64,000 nucleotides of DNA, taken from the NCBI GenBank assembly GCA_032622095.1, contig CP136061.1:64235127-64299126 (forward strand), in the 5' to 3' direction. The position numbers and the translations under genes were made by a program. Within the stretch, counting starts at the first letter, position 1. Each line of letters starts with the position of its first letter. This DNA is from Siphonodentalium dalli (lineage: Eukaryota > Mollusca > Scaphopoda > Gadilida > Siphonodentaliidae). The notes under the pieces were generated by a model. It was not told the origin of the DNA, searched no databases, and saw only the letters and a program-made list of their open reading frames with translations. Positions 48,561-62,100 of the stretch are shown in pieces.

Positions 48561-50520
48561 ATGAGCAGGAAATTTAAACGCAAAACCAGAGTGATACAAA
48601 ATCGTATAAAAACTACAAAGATGAAAAACAAGAAGGCCCAGTTTAATACCAAATCTTCTAGAGTAACTCTAGCCAAAAGTTTCATTAGGAACTTATCGAG
48701 TAAGAAGCTGGACGACTCAGAAATCATCCTACTTGGCTATGGCCTAAACTTCATACCCACTGAAAGAATAAACAGGAGAGAAATAATGCGTGATTTCGTC
48801 GCATTCGAAAGGAAAATGCATATTAAATACCTGATTCCAAACACAGGAACTACTTGGTTTCCACATCCATTCAAAACCAAATCTAAATTTGCCCCTCCAT
48901 TGGGAGGTAACGCTCTGGAAGATTATTTGTATGCTTGCAAAATACAAGTATCGGATTACAAAATACAGAAAAGGGACAATCTCAATCCTGAAATGAGGAC
49001 TGCCCTCAAGAACTTGAAGAATAACGATAATATTATTATTATGAAAGCAGACAAAAATAATACTACTGTCATAATTGACATGGCTGATTACATATCAGAA
49101 GGTTTAAAACAAATGAATGACGGTATACACTATGAGGAAATACTGGAAATTGACATAAAATTAACTCACTCCAAAGTGCTCACCTTGGTACATAGGATGC
49201 ACCTAGAAAAATCGATAAATGATACTACTAGATAATTTTTATTCAACAGGATTGAACAACTCAACACTCCATACATATACTTCCTGATGAAAATCCACAA
49301 GATTGGGGATAAACTCAAAAACATCGACCCGGCTTTCAACGACACAGGGGTTAAAATAATACCGCCTGCGAGACCAATCATATCTCAGACAGGCAGCCCA
49401 ATTGAAAAAATCGGACATTTCCTTGACTACTTTCTACAACCAATAGTCCAAAAACAACCAACTTATATAAAAGGCACAGTTGACCTTATTAATCAACTCG
49501 AAAAAATTACTGTTGAAAAAAACTCTCTACTAGTAACCTATGATATTACTAGTCTATATACGAACCTACAATTCGGTGAACTACTGGAAGCTCTAAAAAT
49601 CGACCTCGATGAATACATGGAAAACACGCTCCCAGTAAAAAGACCACCGACAAATGACTTGGTGGAGATAGCAAAACTCATTCTAGAAACCAATGAATTT
49701 ACATTTAACGGTAAATGCTTTAGACAAATCGTTGGAGCTGCCCAAGGTGCTAAACCGAGCCCTGAAATTTGCGATATAGCAATTCACAGACATATAAACC
49801 AACTGATTGAGGCATTCCCTCACAAAAACAAAATACTTTTTCATAAAAGATTCAGAGATGATGGCCTGATTATATTCAACGGGCAAACTGAGGAAATACT
49901 AGCCCTCTTTGAAATAGCAAACAAAGCACATGACTTAATTACTAAAGTTCACATTCAATATCAACCAGCAAAACTGCACATTTCTAGACCTAGATATCTA
50001 CAAAGGGAAGCGATTTGAAGAAATACACATTCTGGATCTAAAATGCCACACCAAACCGACAGATTCTTTTCAATATTTACATCGGGAATCGAGTCACTCA
50101 ACGAATAACTTTAAATCATTCATCATTGGTGAATGCACGAGATACCTACGAAATTCCAACAACAAGAAGGATTTTGACATTAAACGCGGAATGTTTGCCG
50201 AGAGGCTCAGAAACAGGGGCTACAGCGCAAAAGAAATAGAACAATATTCTAATACTGTCACATTTGACAAACGAAATGAACTTTTGAAATGCAAAACAAA
50301 AAATATAAACAATACAAATATAAAACCGACAATGTGCACGATATACCACCCAGGCGCCAAAAGAATTGGTAATATCCTGAAGGACAACTGGGGAATTCTT
50401 TCCAAAGAAGCCTCAATGCAGGAAATATTTGAGGAACCACCACGTCTTGTCTTCCGACGTACCCGTAAATTGGGTGAAATATTGTCGAAAAAACGCTCTT
50501 TATTCAATCTAAACGCCTAA
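48561..50520 (+). pseudogene. PLE reverse transcriptase, broken (unit 5)
   Basis: Both shared lesions; TRKLGE variant. Confidence 0.85.
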
Positions 50521-51319
50521 CTAAGCTGCGTTCCTTAGAAGTCAAAGGTTAATATTTAGCCGGAAAATGGCCGGGAGCTGATAATTTCTCAGAAAAATGC
50601 CAAGCGTCTTTAATACCGACGAGACCAGAATGCCACAACCTGTTACGTAATGGAACCGGGACTCCATGAGAAGGTCACTGAGTTCGACTCTCAAATACAG
50701 GAACAAGAATTTCCTCAATTGCTACACTGACAGACGCTATATTTTGATCAAACAAGCTAATTCAATTTGATCAATTAATTCTTGACGCAACAGCGATAAC
50801 CCTTTCACACAAAGAGACTTCAATTGTCCTAACGATTCACTAACAAGTGATTAATCACGGATCAAACTTTCACACTTGTAACATTCGCACATGTGAAGTA
50901 ACCACAAAGGGATACCGCACGTCGGGGGGCGCTATTCGGTAACATTACCAACCCAGCATGATTTTTGCTTATCACAACTCGCATTCAATCGGCTAATCTC
51001 GGAGATTAACCAGTTTAAACTGGTTAGAATATAGGTCTATCTTAAAGCGACCCGACATGCAGTCTTCACATCGGCAGCGAACGCTGAGAGGTTGAAACTA
51101 CAAACTACAAACCATCCAACAGAATGATTGCATGAAAATTGCAAATCCAACAATCCCACATGACGTGGCGAAAACTATATACACATGGAATACATGTTAA
51201 CAGAATGATTGCATGAAATTTGCAAATCCAACAATACCACATGACGTGGCCCAAACTATATACACATGGAATACATGTTAACAGACATATAAAATGTCAA
51301 CTTATCTAATTAAATCGCC

Positions 51320-51410
51320 TGTCCCTGATGAGTAGTCGGCGAATAAAAATAGACACGAAACACTAGCTTACAGTGACTATCCAAATTTATAGCATATATA
51401 GTGTCGGGCA
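51320..51410 (+). ncRNA. Type I hammerhead ribozyme (unit 5)
   Basis: Core and stems unchanged. Confidence 0.85.
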
Positions 51411-53044
51411 CCTTGGAACATGCGCTACCGCCAGTCATTGGCTTTCGGTTGGATGTACATACACCATCTTATATACAAAAATCCAACCACCCTTTATCTA
51501 ATGATGAGATTATGGTTCTGCTGTCAGACCAGGGCTTGGGCCTCACTTTACACCAACGTCTAAGATAAACAGAATTGAGCGCAGTTTCCTTTCACAAAAA
51601 TCATGGATATTGACACAGCCGATACAGTCGAGCTAGTGTTGAAGCATCTGGCCTTCCTCACCTGAATAGCACGAGGTAGCATATTCGAGTAAATAATCAC
51701 AGAGTGCATATGCTCTGGTCAGCAGAATACAGATGCAATATATCTGTTCAGACTGCCTTTTCGACTGGGATATTTAGTTTTAAGGTGGTGGGCATGATGT
51801 CACATTTAGAATTAATCTTTGTTTTTTTCGCTATAACCAATAATTTGGGTGAAATTGGTTCATTTTTATTGAAACCAAGTACTTATATTGACCTATTTCC
51901 CATTCGAACTGAAGAAACACCATATGTGTTATATATCAAAGTTATCGGTGTATGTCAGAGACTTAACTGGACATAACTCTATTTTTCATTTAAGGTAGCA
52001 GTACACGATTTCACGGGTTGTAGGGGGTCTGAAAAATAGAAAAATAAGTATCTGGGGGGGCATAACAGCCAGTGTAGCCTGTGTTAACTGTGTCATTACT
52101 GGTTTAAAGGTTTATTTATTTTACAAAACTGGGAAAGTTCTAAAAAAAGTGAAAAATTTGGATACGCAACAGGTTTTCGTATTCAGTGAAGGCCAACTCT
52201 GTTATTGGTGACAGGAAAATAGCCCGATTTCTCTCCCCTGAATTCTGTCATCTGGGTTCGCAAGACATTTTTTTCAAATTGATACGTTAACTTTTTTTTT
52301 ACTTCAAATATTTCTCAGCTCTAACATAGCTCTATCAGGTGGAAGAAGCTTATTTACTGACATTCGCTCTATAATGGTCTGTTTTTGGGTTGAAAATGGC
52401 CAATTTGAGTCAAAACATTGGTAAAATTGAGCGTTTTGTGTGTGCAAACCAAGGGGCATAACTCAATGACAAATTGTACGAAGAAGCTAAAGTATAGACA
52501 AATGATTATACCTAAAATTTCTGTCGAAATTAAAACATGCTTGATGGGACCTATGCCAAAGATAATTCCTCAGTATTGATTTGAAGTACAGCACCCCCTC
52601 CCAGGTTGGCAAAATTGCTGGAAATCGTGTATTGCTACCTCAGACCAAAGGGTACGACCTGTAGCCCGTGCTAAAGGAAATTGTTGACGAATCACACATG
52701 CACACACACACACACACACACACGGATGACAGATACCAAGCCATGGCAATAGCTCAAACTTTACAAAGTAAAGTTGAGCTAAAAATGAATATTCCATGTA
52801 GTTCAGTGTGTAACGTATCTTTGACAGGAAAATTGTGAATCTATGCCAAAGGTTTTGAGTCGTATAGAATAAATGCGGTGGTGTTTCGAATCGAGCCGAA
52901 TCTTGAACTGTTCACAGGTCCCTACCTCTGTTCCTCCAACAACCCGGATAATGTATAATGTTGAAATGTTGGACTAATGACCTCAGACTTTGTCAATGAA
53001 AAGCTAAGAAACATGAATATAATGCATAATACATATTAACTCAC

Positions 53045-53194
53045 GTAGTTCACATCTGGAACCAAGCCTGTAGTACCCATCACTACACTGACATTTGTAG
53101 TAGTCACTAGATGAGTCTCGCTTACATCCAGTATTAGTTCCAGCACACTGGTCAGTGGGTCCATTATTGGTACAGTAAGCACCAAAATATTTCT
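53045..53194 (-). CDS. EGF-like exon (unit 6)
   Basis: Identical to units 4-5. On the minus strand this would be the first of the six exons transcribed. Confidence 0.75.
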
Positions 53195-53383
53195 CTGAAG
53201 AAAGAATAGAGTTAGAATCATCAATAAAATCAGATTATACGTGGTTAACCGTGGTTAATTTAAATGGGAACTGTTAAATGTTTATCATTTCAATGTTATA
53301 TCGCTAGTTTGGTGTGAATAAGGTTCAAATATAACATTTCGGTTGGATGTACATACACCATCTTATATACAAACAAGCAATTC

Positions 53384-53677
53384 GTGTCAACACTCGATGC
53401 GAAGATTGCGGAACACAATGGCAGTCTAAAACAAACGTTTGACGAGGCGTTAGATGATCTGCCGCCCATGACAGAGGCGCAGTCGGGGCCAGCGAGGAAA
53501 AAGCTCCATGACAATGCCCGGGCTATCCAAGAAAAGTACCGGGAAAAACTCAATGAGTTCATAGCAGGATCGAAATCGGACAGAAGAGACAGAAGACAAA
53601 AAAGACCATACGAGAGAGAGAAACACCGAGATGACCGTCGTGACTCAACGCGGCCACGATTTTCTAAATACACATAA
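53384..53677 (+). CDS. Small basic ORF (unit 6)
   Basis: Same protein as units 4-5, with silent changes. Confidence 0.5.
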   Translation: MSTLDAKIAEHNGSLKQTFDEALDDLPPMTEAQSGPARKKLHDNARAIQEKYREKLNEFIAGSKSDRRDRRQKRPYEREKHRDDRRDSTRPRFSKYT

Positions 53678-53702
53678 GGAGCAACCAGCACACAAACAAA
53701 AC

Positions 53703-53718
53703 GGCCCTTTTCAGGGCC
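53703..53718 (+). promoter_or_regulatory. Histone-type stem-loop (unit 6)
   Basis: Unchanged hairpin. Confidence 0.7.
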
Positions 53719-54138
53719 AACCAAATCTTATTAAAGTGGACTTTATAAAATTGCTATACAGTAAAAATCATTAACCTCTCTGTCTGAATGTACAGACCCG
53801 TTGGTACACTCCAACCATACTTGACATTTATCTAAATGACTCGTATATAATACATGAATTGGTGTATGGACCCCCACGGGATATTGGATATATGATCCAC
53901 ATATGCATAATATTCACCCTGCTCTCAAAAGCAATGTAGTAGCCAGGTGCTGAGTAAACCACGCCTATTAGACAGATACCCAAACTGTCAGTTTCCAGCC
54001 AACCAATGATTGAAAAGCGCCATTGCCAATAGTCATTACACTACAATACCCATCGCACAAACTATAGTGCATTACCACAGCCTTGACGCTAATATTGCAA
54101 ATCATAGCCTTGGCGCTAAAATTGATAACCCCCAAACT

Positions 54139-56098
54139 ATGAGCAGGAAATTTAAACGCAAAACCAGAGTGATACAAAATCGTATAAAAACTACAAAGAT
54201 GAAAAACAAGAAGGCCCAGTTTAATACCAAATCTTCTAGAGTAACTCTAGCCAAAAGTTTCATTAGGAACTTATCGAGTAAGAAGCTGGACGACTCAGAA
54301 ATCATCCTACTTGGCTATGGCCTAAACTTCATACCCACTGAAAGAATAAACAGGAGAGAAATAATGCGTGATTTCGTCGCATTCGAAAGGAAAATGCATA
54401 TTAAATACCTGATTCCAAACACAGGAACTACTTGGTTTCCACATCCATTCAAAACCAAATCTAAATTTGCCCCTCCATTGGGAGGTAACGCTCTGGAAGA
54501 TTATTTGTATGCTTGCAAAATACAAGTATCGGATTACAAAATACAGAAAAGGGACAATCTTAATCCTGAAATGAGGACTGCCCTCAAGAACTTGAAGAAT
54601 AACAATAATATTATTATTATGAAAGCAGACAAAAATAATACTACTGTCATAATTGACATGGCTGATTACATATCAGAAGGTTTAAAACAAATGAATGACG
54701 GTATACACTATGAGGAAATACTGGAAATTGACATAAAATTAACTCACTCCAAAGTGCTCACCTTGGTACATAGGATGCACCTAGAAAAATCGATAAATGA
54801 TACTACTAGATAATTTTTATTCAACAGGATTGAACAACTCAACACTCCATACATATACTTCCTGATGAAAATCCACAAGATTGGGGATAAACTCAAAAAC
54901 ATCGACCCGGCTTTCAACGACACAGGGGTTAAAATAATACCGCCTGCGAGACCAATCATATCTCAGACAGGCAGCCCAATTGAAAAAATCGGACATTTCC
55001 TTGACTACTTTCTACAACCAATAGTCCAAAAACAACCAACTTATATAAAAGGCACAGTTGACCTTATTAATCAACTCGAAAAAATTACTGTTGAAAAAAA
55101 CTCTCTACTAGTAACCTATGATATTACTAGTCTATATACGAACCTACAATTCGGTGAACTACTGGAAGCTCTAAAAATCGACCTCGATGAATACATGGAA
55201 AACACGCTCCCAGTAAAAAGACCACCGACAAATGACTTGGTGGAGATAGCAAAACTCATTCTAGAAACCAATGAATTTACATTTAACGGTAAATGCTTTA
55301 GACAAATCGTTGGAGCTGCCCAAGGTGCTAAACCGAGCCCTGAAATTTGCGATATAGCAATTCACAGACATATAAACCAACTGATTGAGGCATTCCCTCA
55401 CAAAAACAAAATACTTTTTCATAAAAGATTCAGAGATGATGGCCTGATTATATTCAACGGGCAAACTGAGGAAATACTAGCCCTCTTTGAAATAGCAAAC
55501 AAAGCACATGACTTAATTACTAAAGTTCACATTCAATATCAACCAGCAAAACTGCACATTTCTAGACCTAGATATCTACAAAGGGAAGCGATTTGAAGAA
55601 ATACACATTCTGGATCTAAAATGCCACACCAAACCGACAGATTCTTTTCAATATTTACATCGGGAATCGAGTCACTCAACGAATAACTTTAAATCATTCA
55701 TCATTGGTGAATGCACGAGATACCTACGAAATTCCAACAACAAGAAGGATTTTGACATTAAACGCGGAATGTTTGCCGAGAGGCTCAGAAACAGGGGCTA
55801 CAGCGCAAAAGAAATAGAACAATATTCTAATACTGTCACATTTGACAAACGAAATGAACTTTTGAAATGCAAAACAAAAAATATAAACAATACAAATATA
55901 AAACCGACAATGTGCACGATATACCACCCAGGCGCCAAAAGAATTGGTAATATCCTGAAGGACAACTGGGGAATTCTTTCCAAAGAAGCCTCAATGCAGG
56001 AAATATTTGAGGAACCACCACGTCTTGTCTTCCGACGTACCCGTAAATTGGGTGAAATATTGTCGAAAAAACGCTCTTTATTCAATCTAAACGCCTAA
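54139..56098 (+). pseudogene. PLE reverse transcriptase, broken (unit 6)
   Basis: Both shared lesions; an extra private Asp-to-Asn change (NNNNIIIM). Confidence 0.85.
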
Positions 56099-56897
56099 CT
56101 AAGCTGCGTTCCTTAGAAGTCAAAGGTTAATATTTAGCCGGAAAATGGCCGGGAGCTGATAATTTCTCATAAAAATGCCAAGCGTCTTTAATACCGACGA
56201 GACCAGAATGCCACAACCTGTTACGTAATGGAACCGGGACTCCATGAGAAGGTCACTGAGTTCGACTCTCAAATACAGGAACAAGAATTTCCTCAATTGC
56301 TACACTGACAGACGCTATATTTTGATCAAACAAGCTAATTCAATTTGATCAATTAATTCTTGACGCAACAGCGATAACCCTTTCACACAAAGAGACTTCA
56401 ATTGTCCTAACGATTCACTAACAAGTGATTAATCACGGATCAAACTTTCACACTTGTAACATTCGCACATGTGAAGTAACCACAAAGGGATACCGCACGT
56501 CGGGGGGCGCTATTCGGTAACATTACCAACCCAGCATGATTTTTGCTTATCACAACTCGCATTCAATCGGCTAATCTCGGAGATTAACCAGTTTAAACTG
56601 GTTAGAATATAGGTCTATCTTAAAGCGACCCGACATGCAGTCTTCACATCGGCAGCGAACGCTGAGAGGTTGAAACTACAAACTACAAACCATCCAACAG
56701 AATGATTGCATGAAAATTGCAAATCCAACAATCCCACATGACGTGGCGAAAACTATATACACATGGAATACATGTTAACAGAATGATTGCATGAAATTTG
56801 CAAATCCAACAATACCACATGACGTGGCCCAAACTATATACACATGGAATACATGTTAACAGACATATAAAATGTCAACTTATCTAATTAAATCGCC

Positions 56898-56988
56898 TGT
56901 CCCTGATGAGTAGTCGGCGAATAAAAATAGACACGAAACACTAGCTTACAGTGACTATCCAAATTTATAGCATATATAGTGTCGGGCA
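56898..56988 (+). ncRNA. Type I hammerhead ribozyme (unit 6)
   Basis: Core and stems unchanged. Confidence 0.85.
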
Positions 56989-57014
56989 CCTTGGAACATG
57001 CGCTACCGCCAGTC

Positions 57015-57503
57015 ATTGGCTTTCGGTTGGATGTACATACACCATCTTATATACAAAAATCCAACCACCCTTTATCTAATGATGAGATTATGGTTCTGCT
57101 GTCAGACCAGGGCTTGGGCCTCACTTTACACCAACGTCTAAGATAAACAGAATTGAGCGCAGTTTCCTTTCACAAAAATCATGGATATTGACACAGCCGA
57201 TACAGTCGAGCTAGTGTTGAAGCATCTGGCCTTCCTCACCTGAATAGCACGAGGTAGCATATTCGAGTAAATAATCACAGAGTGCATATGCTCTGGTCAG
57301 CAGAATACAGATGCAATATATCTGTTCAGACTGCCTTTTCGACTGGGATATTTAGTTTTAAGGTGGTGGGCATGATGTCACATTTAGAATTTATCTTTGT
57401 TTTTTTCGCTATAACCAATAATTTGGGTGAAATTGGTTCATTTTTATTGAAACCAAGTACTTATATTGACCTATTTCCCATTCGAACTGAAGAAACACCA
57501 TAT
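57015..57503 (+). repeat. Array unit 7, truncated (489 bp)
   Basis: Matches the start of the unit, with the 27 bp deletion of unit 6 but the LEF variant of units 1-2. Identity stops after 'gaagaaacaccatat' (57503), where unrelated sequence begins. This is the right edge of the array. Confidence 0.9.
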
Positions 57504-57589
57504 TAGACAGGTACAGCTAAAAAATTATGGAACGTTTTTTTTGGTCAAACTTTTCTTTCGTGATTATTATACTGAGGGTCATACTAAAT

Positions 57590-58720
57590 AAAATGAAGCT
57601 TGGGGCCACCTGAAAAATCGCCTGAAATCCAAGATGGCCGCCAAAATCCAAAATGGCCGCCATTGCATCAGAATAAATAGGAAGTTGGTCTACTGAGAGG
57701 TATGTATACAGCTCACTGACTTCAAAATATTGTTTTCTTTGGTGATTATCATACTAGGGACCATACTTAACAAAATGGACATTGAGATCACCTTGGTGAC
57801 GTCTAAAAATCCAAAATGGCCACCAAAATCCAAGATGGACGCCAAACTTTCTCAGAACCAATAGCGTGTAGACTTAGTGAATGACAAGTATACATCCCAA
57901 ATACGTCAAATTATTGTTTTATTTGATTATAATTATAATACTATCCATAATGAACAAAATGAGCTATGGTACCACCTGGTTAACTTTTCAAGATGGCCGC
58001 CAAAATCAAAGATGGCCGCCAAAATTTCTCAAAATCAATAGCATGTAGGCTTAGTGAACGGTATGTATACACCAAAACCGTCAAACTATTGTTTTCTTTG
58101 CTGGTTATTATAATAGGGTCCATAAATAAAACAAATTATCCAAAGTACCACCTGAGTAACCATCCAAGATGGCCATTAAAATCCAATATGGCCGCCGAAA
58201 TCCAAGATGGAGGCCATAATGTCTCAGAATCAATTGTGTCGACTAAGTGAACGGTACGTATACATCACAAAGACGTCAAACTATTGTTTTCTTTGATAAT
58301 TATTAAATCGCTGTCCATAATGAACAAAATGAGTGACGGTACCACCTGGTTAACTATCCAAGATGGCCGCCAAATTCCAAGATGGCCGCCAAAATTTCTC
58401 AGAATCAATAGAATGTACAGTAATTCCCAAAGTAATTGACCACTTCACCACAGCAGAATTATGGGTAATTTTTCAGGATTTAGTCGGAAATATGGCTTGT
58501 TGCCATTCATCGGAAAGCTCTCTGCTGTGGTTAAGTGGTCAATTACTTTGGGCATTACTGTAGGCTTAGTGAACGGTATGTAAAACTATTATTTTCTTTG
58601 CGGGTTATTATAATAGGGCCCTTACATATAAACAAATGATCCACAGTACCACATGGCACATATAAACCATCCAAAATGGCCATTAAAATTCATTTGTCTG
58701 CCATATTCCTCAGAATGTAT
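57590..58720. repeat. Tandem 'aagatggccgcc' repeat, ~180 bp units
   Basis: Units marked by 'attgttttctttg' (57729, 57913, 58087, 58283, and a variant at 58588) each contain one to three 'ccaagatggccgcca' motifs plus 'accacctggttaac' and 'gtaggcttagtgaacgg'. Spacing is 174-196 bp except the last interval, which is longer because of the MITE at 58418. Short frames rich in 'MAAKIQDG' are products of the repeat, not genes. Confidence 0.8.
58418..58560. mobile_element. mariner-type MITE with ~40 bp TIRs and TA duplication
   Basis: Ends CAGTAATTCCCAAAGTAATT and, reverse-complemented, CAGTAATGCCCAAAGTAATT continue as inverted repeats for about 40 bp with two mismatches. TA flanks both sides (58416-58417, 58561-58562). 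Sister repeat units show the uninterrupted site ('agcatgtaggcttag'), giving a paralogous empty site. At 143 bp it is non-coding and depends on a transposase elsewhere. Confidence 0.9.
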
Positions 58721-59178
58721 ACAACTCAGTTTTCATTCAGTCATACTCAAGCCTCATCATCCTCAGTACTATGTTGTTATTCACTTATTATATTACTTAT
58801 ATCCATTACCATATATATGATTGCACATTTCCAATGTGTGTGGTAATATTTGTAAGTATTATTATTTTATGATTATTGGTTATTGCATACGAAACATTTA
58901 CTATTTTTTTAAATTGTTATGAATCAGCCGATTTCAATTATAATGTATATGAAATATGTGCGAGATGTGTAATAATAATAGAAGCACACGTATGTTGAAA
59001 TTAGTTATAAATTACCACACTCAAGTAAGTTGCACAATTTTACCACTCAAGACTTTTGGACCTTGCTCTCATCTGGTAATTTCTAACTTATCTCAAAATA
59101 AGCGTAGTTCTATACGTCAATATGACTATTGGTATGTAAACGTACATATTATTGTCTGCCCAAGGATTTTGTAATGTG
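58721..59178. other. AT-rich spacer downstream of the large minus-strand gene
   Basis: Contains the presumptive 3' UTR of the gene at 59179. I find no exact AATAAA on the minus strand close to the stop, so the polyadenylation site is unresolved. Confidence 0.4.
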
Positions 59179-62100
59179 TCAGTCACTCATGCTGTCACTG
59201 AAGGATGATTCGTCAGACATATCACCAACACTGCATGTTGCAGAAGCAGATTCTCCAGATGATGAGTTTGCGGCGAGTTCGTCAGACGCACTGGTGGAAA
59301 CTTCAACAGGACTAGACAGTTTTAGTTTAATCGGAGAAGCACGCGAGTTCTTTCGCCTTTTCTTCGGTAGCATTGTTGGCTGTTCAGTCTCATCGGCATC
59401 CGCTTCATATCCGTCTTTTACCACGTTGCTTTGACCAGTTGAATCTCTGCGTGTGAGGCTTGGTGGAAACTGAGAGCTCATGAACCAAACAGGAATTATG
59501 TGGTCATCCTCCTCTTTCCATCCTCTGTTTGCAACAGACGGGTAGATGATATTCTGGGATAAACACTGCCGCCATATGAAGCACTGGAGATCGCTACGCT
59601 TAAGGTGTTCGACTGCACTATACTTATCTGGACACAAACTTGCACTTGATTTAGTTTTCTGCTTTTCATACATCCTAACGCGTGTTGCGACAAAATCTTC
59701 TCCAGAACGCCCACTGTACATAACGGTTTGCATGAAGACCTTGGCTTCTTCAATTTTCAGCACTGAAGACAATGATGTTCCATGTTGTTTCAGAAGGCTG
59801 GTTTGATCTTTTTTGAGCATTTTCCTGAGTGGTTTTATTTTTCCTACGCCATACGGGAATGATGTTGTATCACATCCGGTGATACTGTGATATGCTGGCA
59901 GAATATCACACACGTCATCACCCAAGTGATCGCAGATCGCGGATATGTCAATACATCTCGTATGGTCAATCTTCATAATCCATTTGTATGCAGGCTTTGT
60001 CTGTGCATATGCATGACACAGCAGAACGAGAACGTCTGTGTCCGCCGCTCGAACCACAACATGACCTGGCATCTTGGAAGCTATCAACACCAATTGAGTA
60101 TCAGCTTCTTGATGATTACAATCTTCCTGACGCTGTGTGTCATCTGAAGTAATTCGCCATGTCTCGTTCTCCTTTGTCACAACCAGGGGAATTTTGATAT
60201 ATTTCTTAATTTCTTCGGATTTGAACAGCTCAAGCAGGTAAGATATAAGCTCCGTCTTATTGTCACCGTTGCTTAGGAAGCCATCCCATTCTTTCCCGGT
60301 TGGCATCTGTTGATTTCCACTGCTTATGTGAATTCTTCTGCTAGCAGCCCCTCTCCGTCGTTGTGTCAGTTGCTTCGTTGTCGTGGTACAATACGAATCG
60401 AAGATGAGAGAGAGGCTCGGTGCTTCGCTATCTTTTGGTGGCATACAGAATCTCAGTAATGACTTCCCGAAATCGAGCCAGCTATCACATGTTTGAATTG
60501 CTTTAACAGCAGCCATACCGTCGATCAACCAATGTGCACTCTTCACGGGTTGGTCAGAGCAAGCACTTGATTCCTCAATAAGATGGTTTCTGAGTGCAGC
60601 TTTGGATCCTTGTCTCAAGTCTCGCTCTGGTGTTGCTAAAGCGAGCGGAACCGATGTCAATGGATATGAATGCGCTTCAGTTGGGGTTGTTGCCTTCCCG
60701 ACCAATAAACCGAAAGCTTGGCGATCTTCCTTCAGAACGTTGACAACTTTCGGATCCTTTTTCTTTTTCTCCATGCCAGTTTTGATTTTCGGCTTAGGAA
60801 TTCTGTCGAAAAGGCTTACCCGATCGGACTCCGTGACCTTAATCCTCTTGTCAATGAATTCGGTAAATAATTTCTCACCGAGGTCTTTTGAAGACAACAA
60901 TCCATCAACCGTACCCTTTTCAATCTCAAGTCCTGTCGAAAGATGTCTCGCTGGGCCATCTTTAAATGGGTCAAAGTACTTGGCCAGTTGGTTAACAAGC
61001 TTCTCGATCATGATTCCGTGTATTTTACATGCCCCTTTTGTTGTTTCTTTGTGTGCAGAAGTGGTGAGAACACACAATTTTTCTTTGAGTGTTGATCGTA
61101 CCTTAGCCATAACATGGCTTGTTTTGACGAAAGTATCGACAGCTCTCTCATTAGTGCTATATCCACCTTGCATAGGCCCCCCTCTGACTTTTACTTCTCG
61201 GTTGATGGTAGTTTCCGTGATAAGATCGCCGTGGATTGAGGAGAATGGTTCGCCTGTAATGGAACCACCAAACCCGTTCTTCATCAAGTCGTTCCATGCA
61301 GGTGGATTTTCTGTCTTCAACCTTTCCAGTTGGACATGTTGACAAGTGAGATATCTGGAGTAGTGTGTGTGTCCGAAGGCAAAGCAATTGGGCAAGATTG
61401 CTCTCTCTGCTGCTAGATGGCGTTCGATGCAATTTTCGCGCACAGCACTGACCATGCCCAACATTATTGAAACGTCATGAAGATAAGCGACGACCATCTT
61501 TGACTCGGAACCACTAACTTCCATAACAGTTCTGCACAGGTCTTGAAATTCTCCAGACTTCATTAGTAGGAGCAGATTTTCAGATGTTTGGTCTTGGCGG
61601 AGATTGGCAATCAATGTCTCAAGATTGTGACTGAGGTGGATTGATTCATTACGAAGACGTGTCGTGATAAGAGCTTCAAATGTCTGTTTGTGCAACCGCA
61701 AACTCCGATAGTAGTGGCGACCCTCCATAGCTTGATCAACAGATCCTTCTGCTATTACCCCAGCATCTACCCAGCACTCTCTAAATCCCAGACAGCCGTA
61801 CATCTTATAGAGGATTTTGAGATTCATCATCAGGGTGTGAAATCCCCCCATAAGAGGAATAATCCTATCATACTTTCCAGCTTCTAGCCATGAGATAATT
61901 AGAAGTTTGCTATTGATAGCTTCATCTGTATGAACAAAGACATAATCTAGGTCCAGCTCTTCAGTAATCTGTAGGATGCGGTCCATATAGAATTTGAAGA
62001 TGTTGTCACCTGGAGGAAGTGGTATGACAGGCAAATAATCGATCTTGCAGCGTGGAGTGTTGTTTTTTGGTGTGGTGTTCTTCATGAAATTTGTCCATGA

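Larger units (their letters stand above)
45835..51436 (+). repeat. Array unit 5 (5,602 bp)
   Basis: Nearly identical to unit 4; it adds a His-to-Arg change (TRKLGE) near the reverse transcriptase end and 'aagctaatt' downstream, both shared with unit 6. Confidence 0.95.
51437..57014 (+). repeat. Array unit 6 (5,578 bp)
   Basis: Lacks 27 bp near its start (after 'aacagaattg' at about 51575), a deletion shared with the partial unit 7. Mosaic: LEL as in units 3-5, then IGV, the all-T run and 'aaaccaagg' as in units 1-2, then ACT, EKH and LEK variants as in units 4-5. It has its own longer CA run (52702-52723). Confidence 0.95.

Noticed and set aside
23410-57503. Array as pure assembly duplication
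   Set aside because: Units differ by many substitutions, a 27 bp deletion, variable CA and G runs and mosaic haplotypes, so most copies must be real; exact copy number still needs long-read support.
60602-61342. 246-codon plus-strand frame
   Set aside because: Entirely opposite the ~1,600-codon minus-strand frame and without a domain; a shadow.
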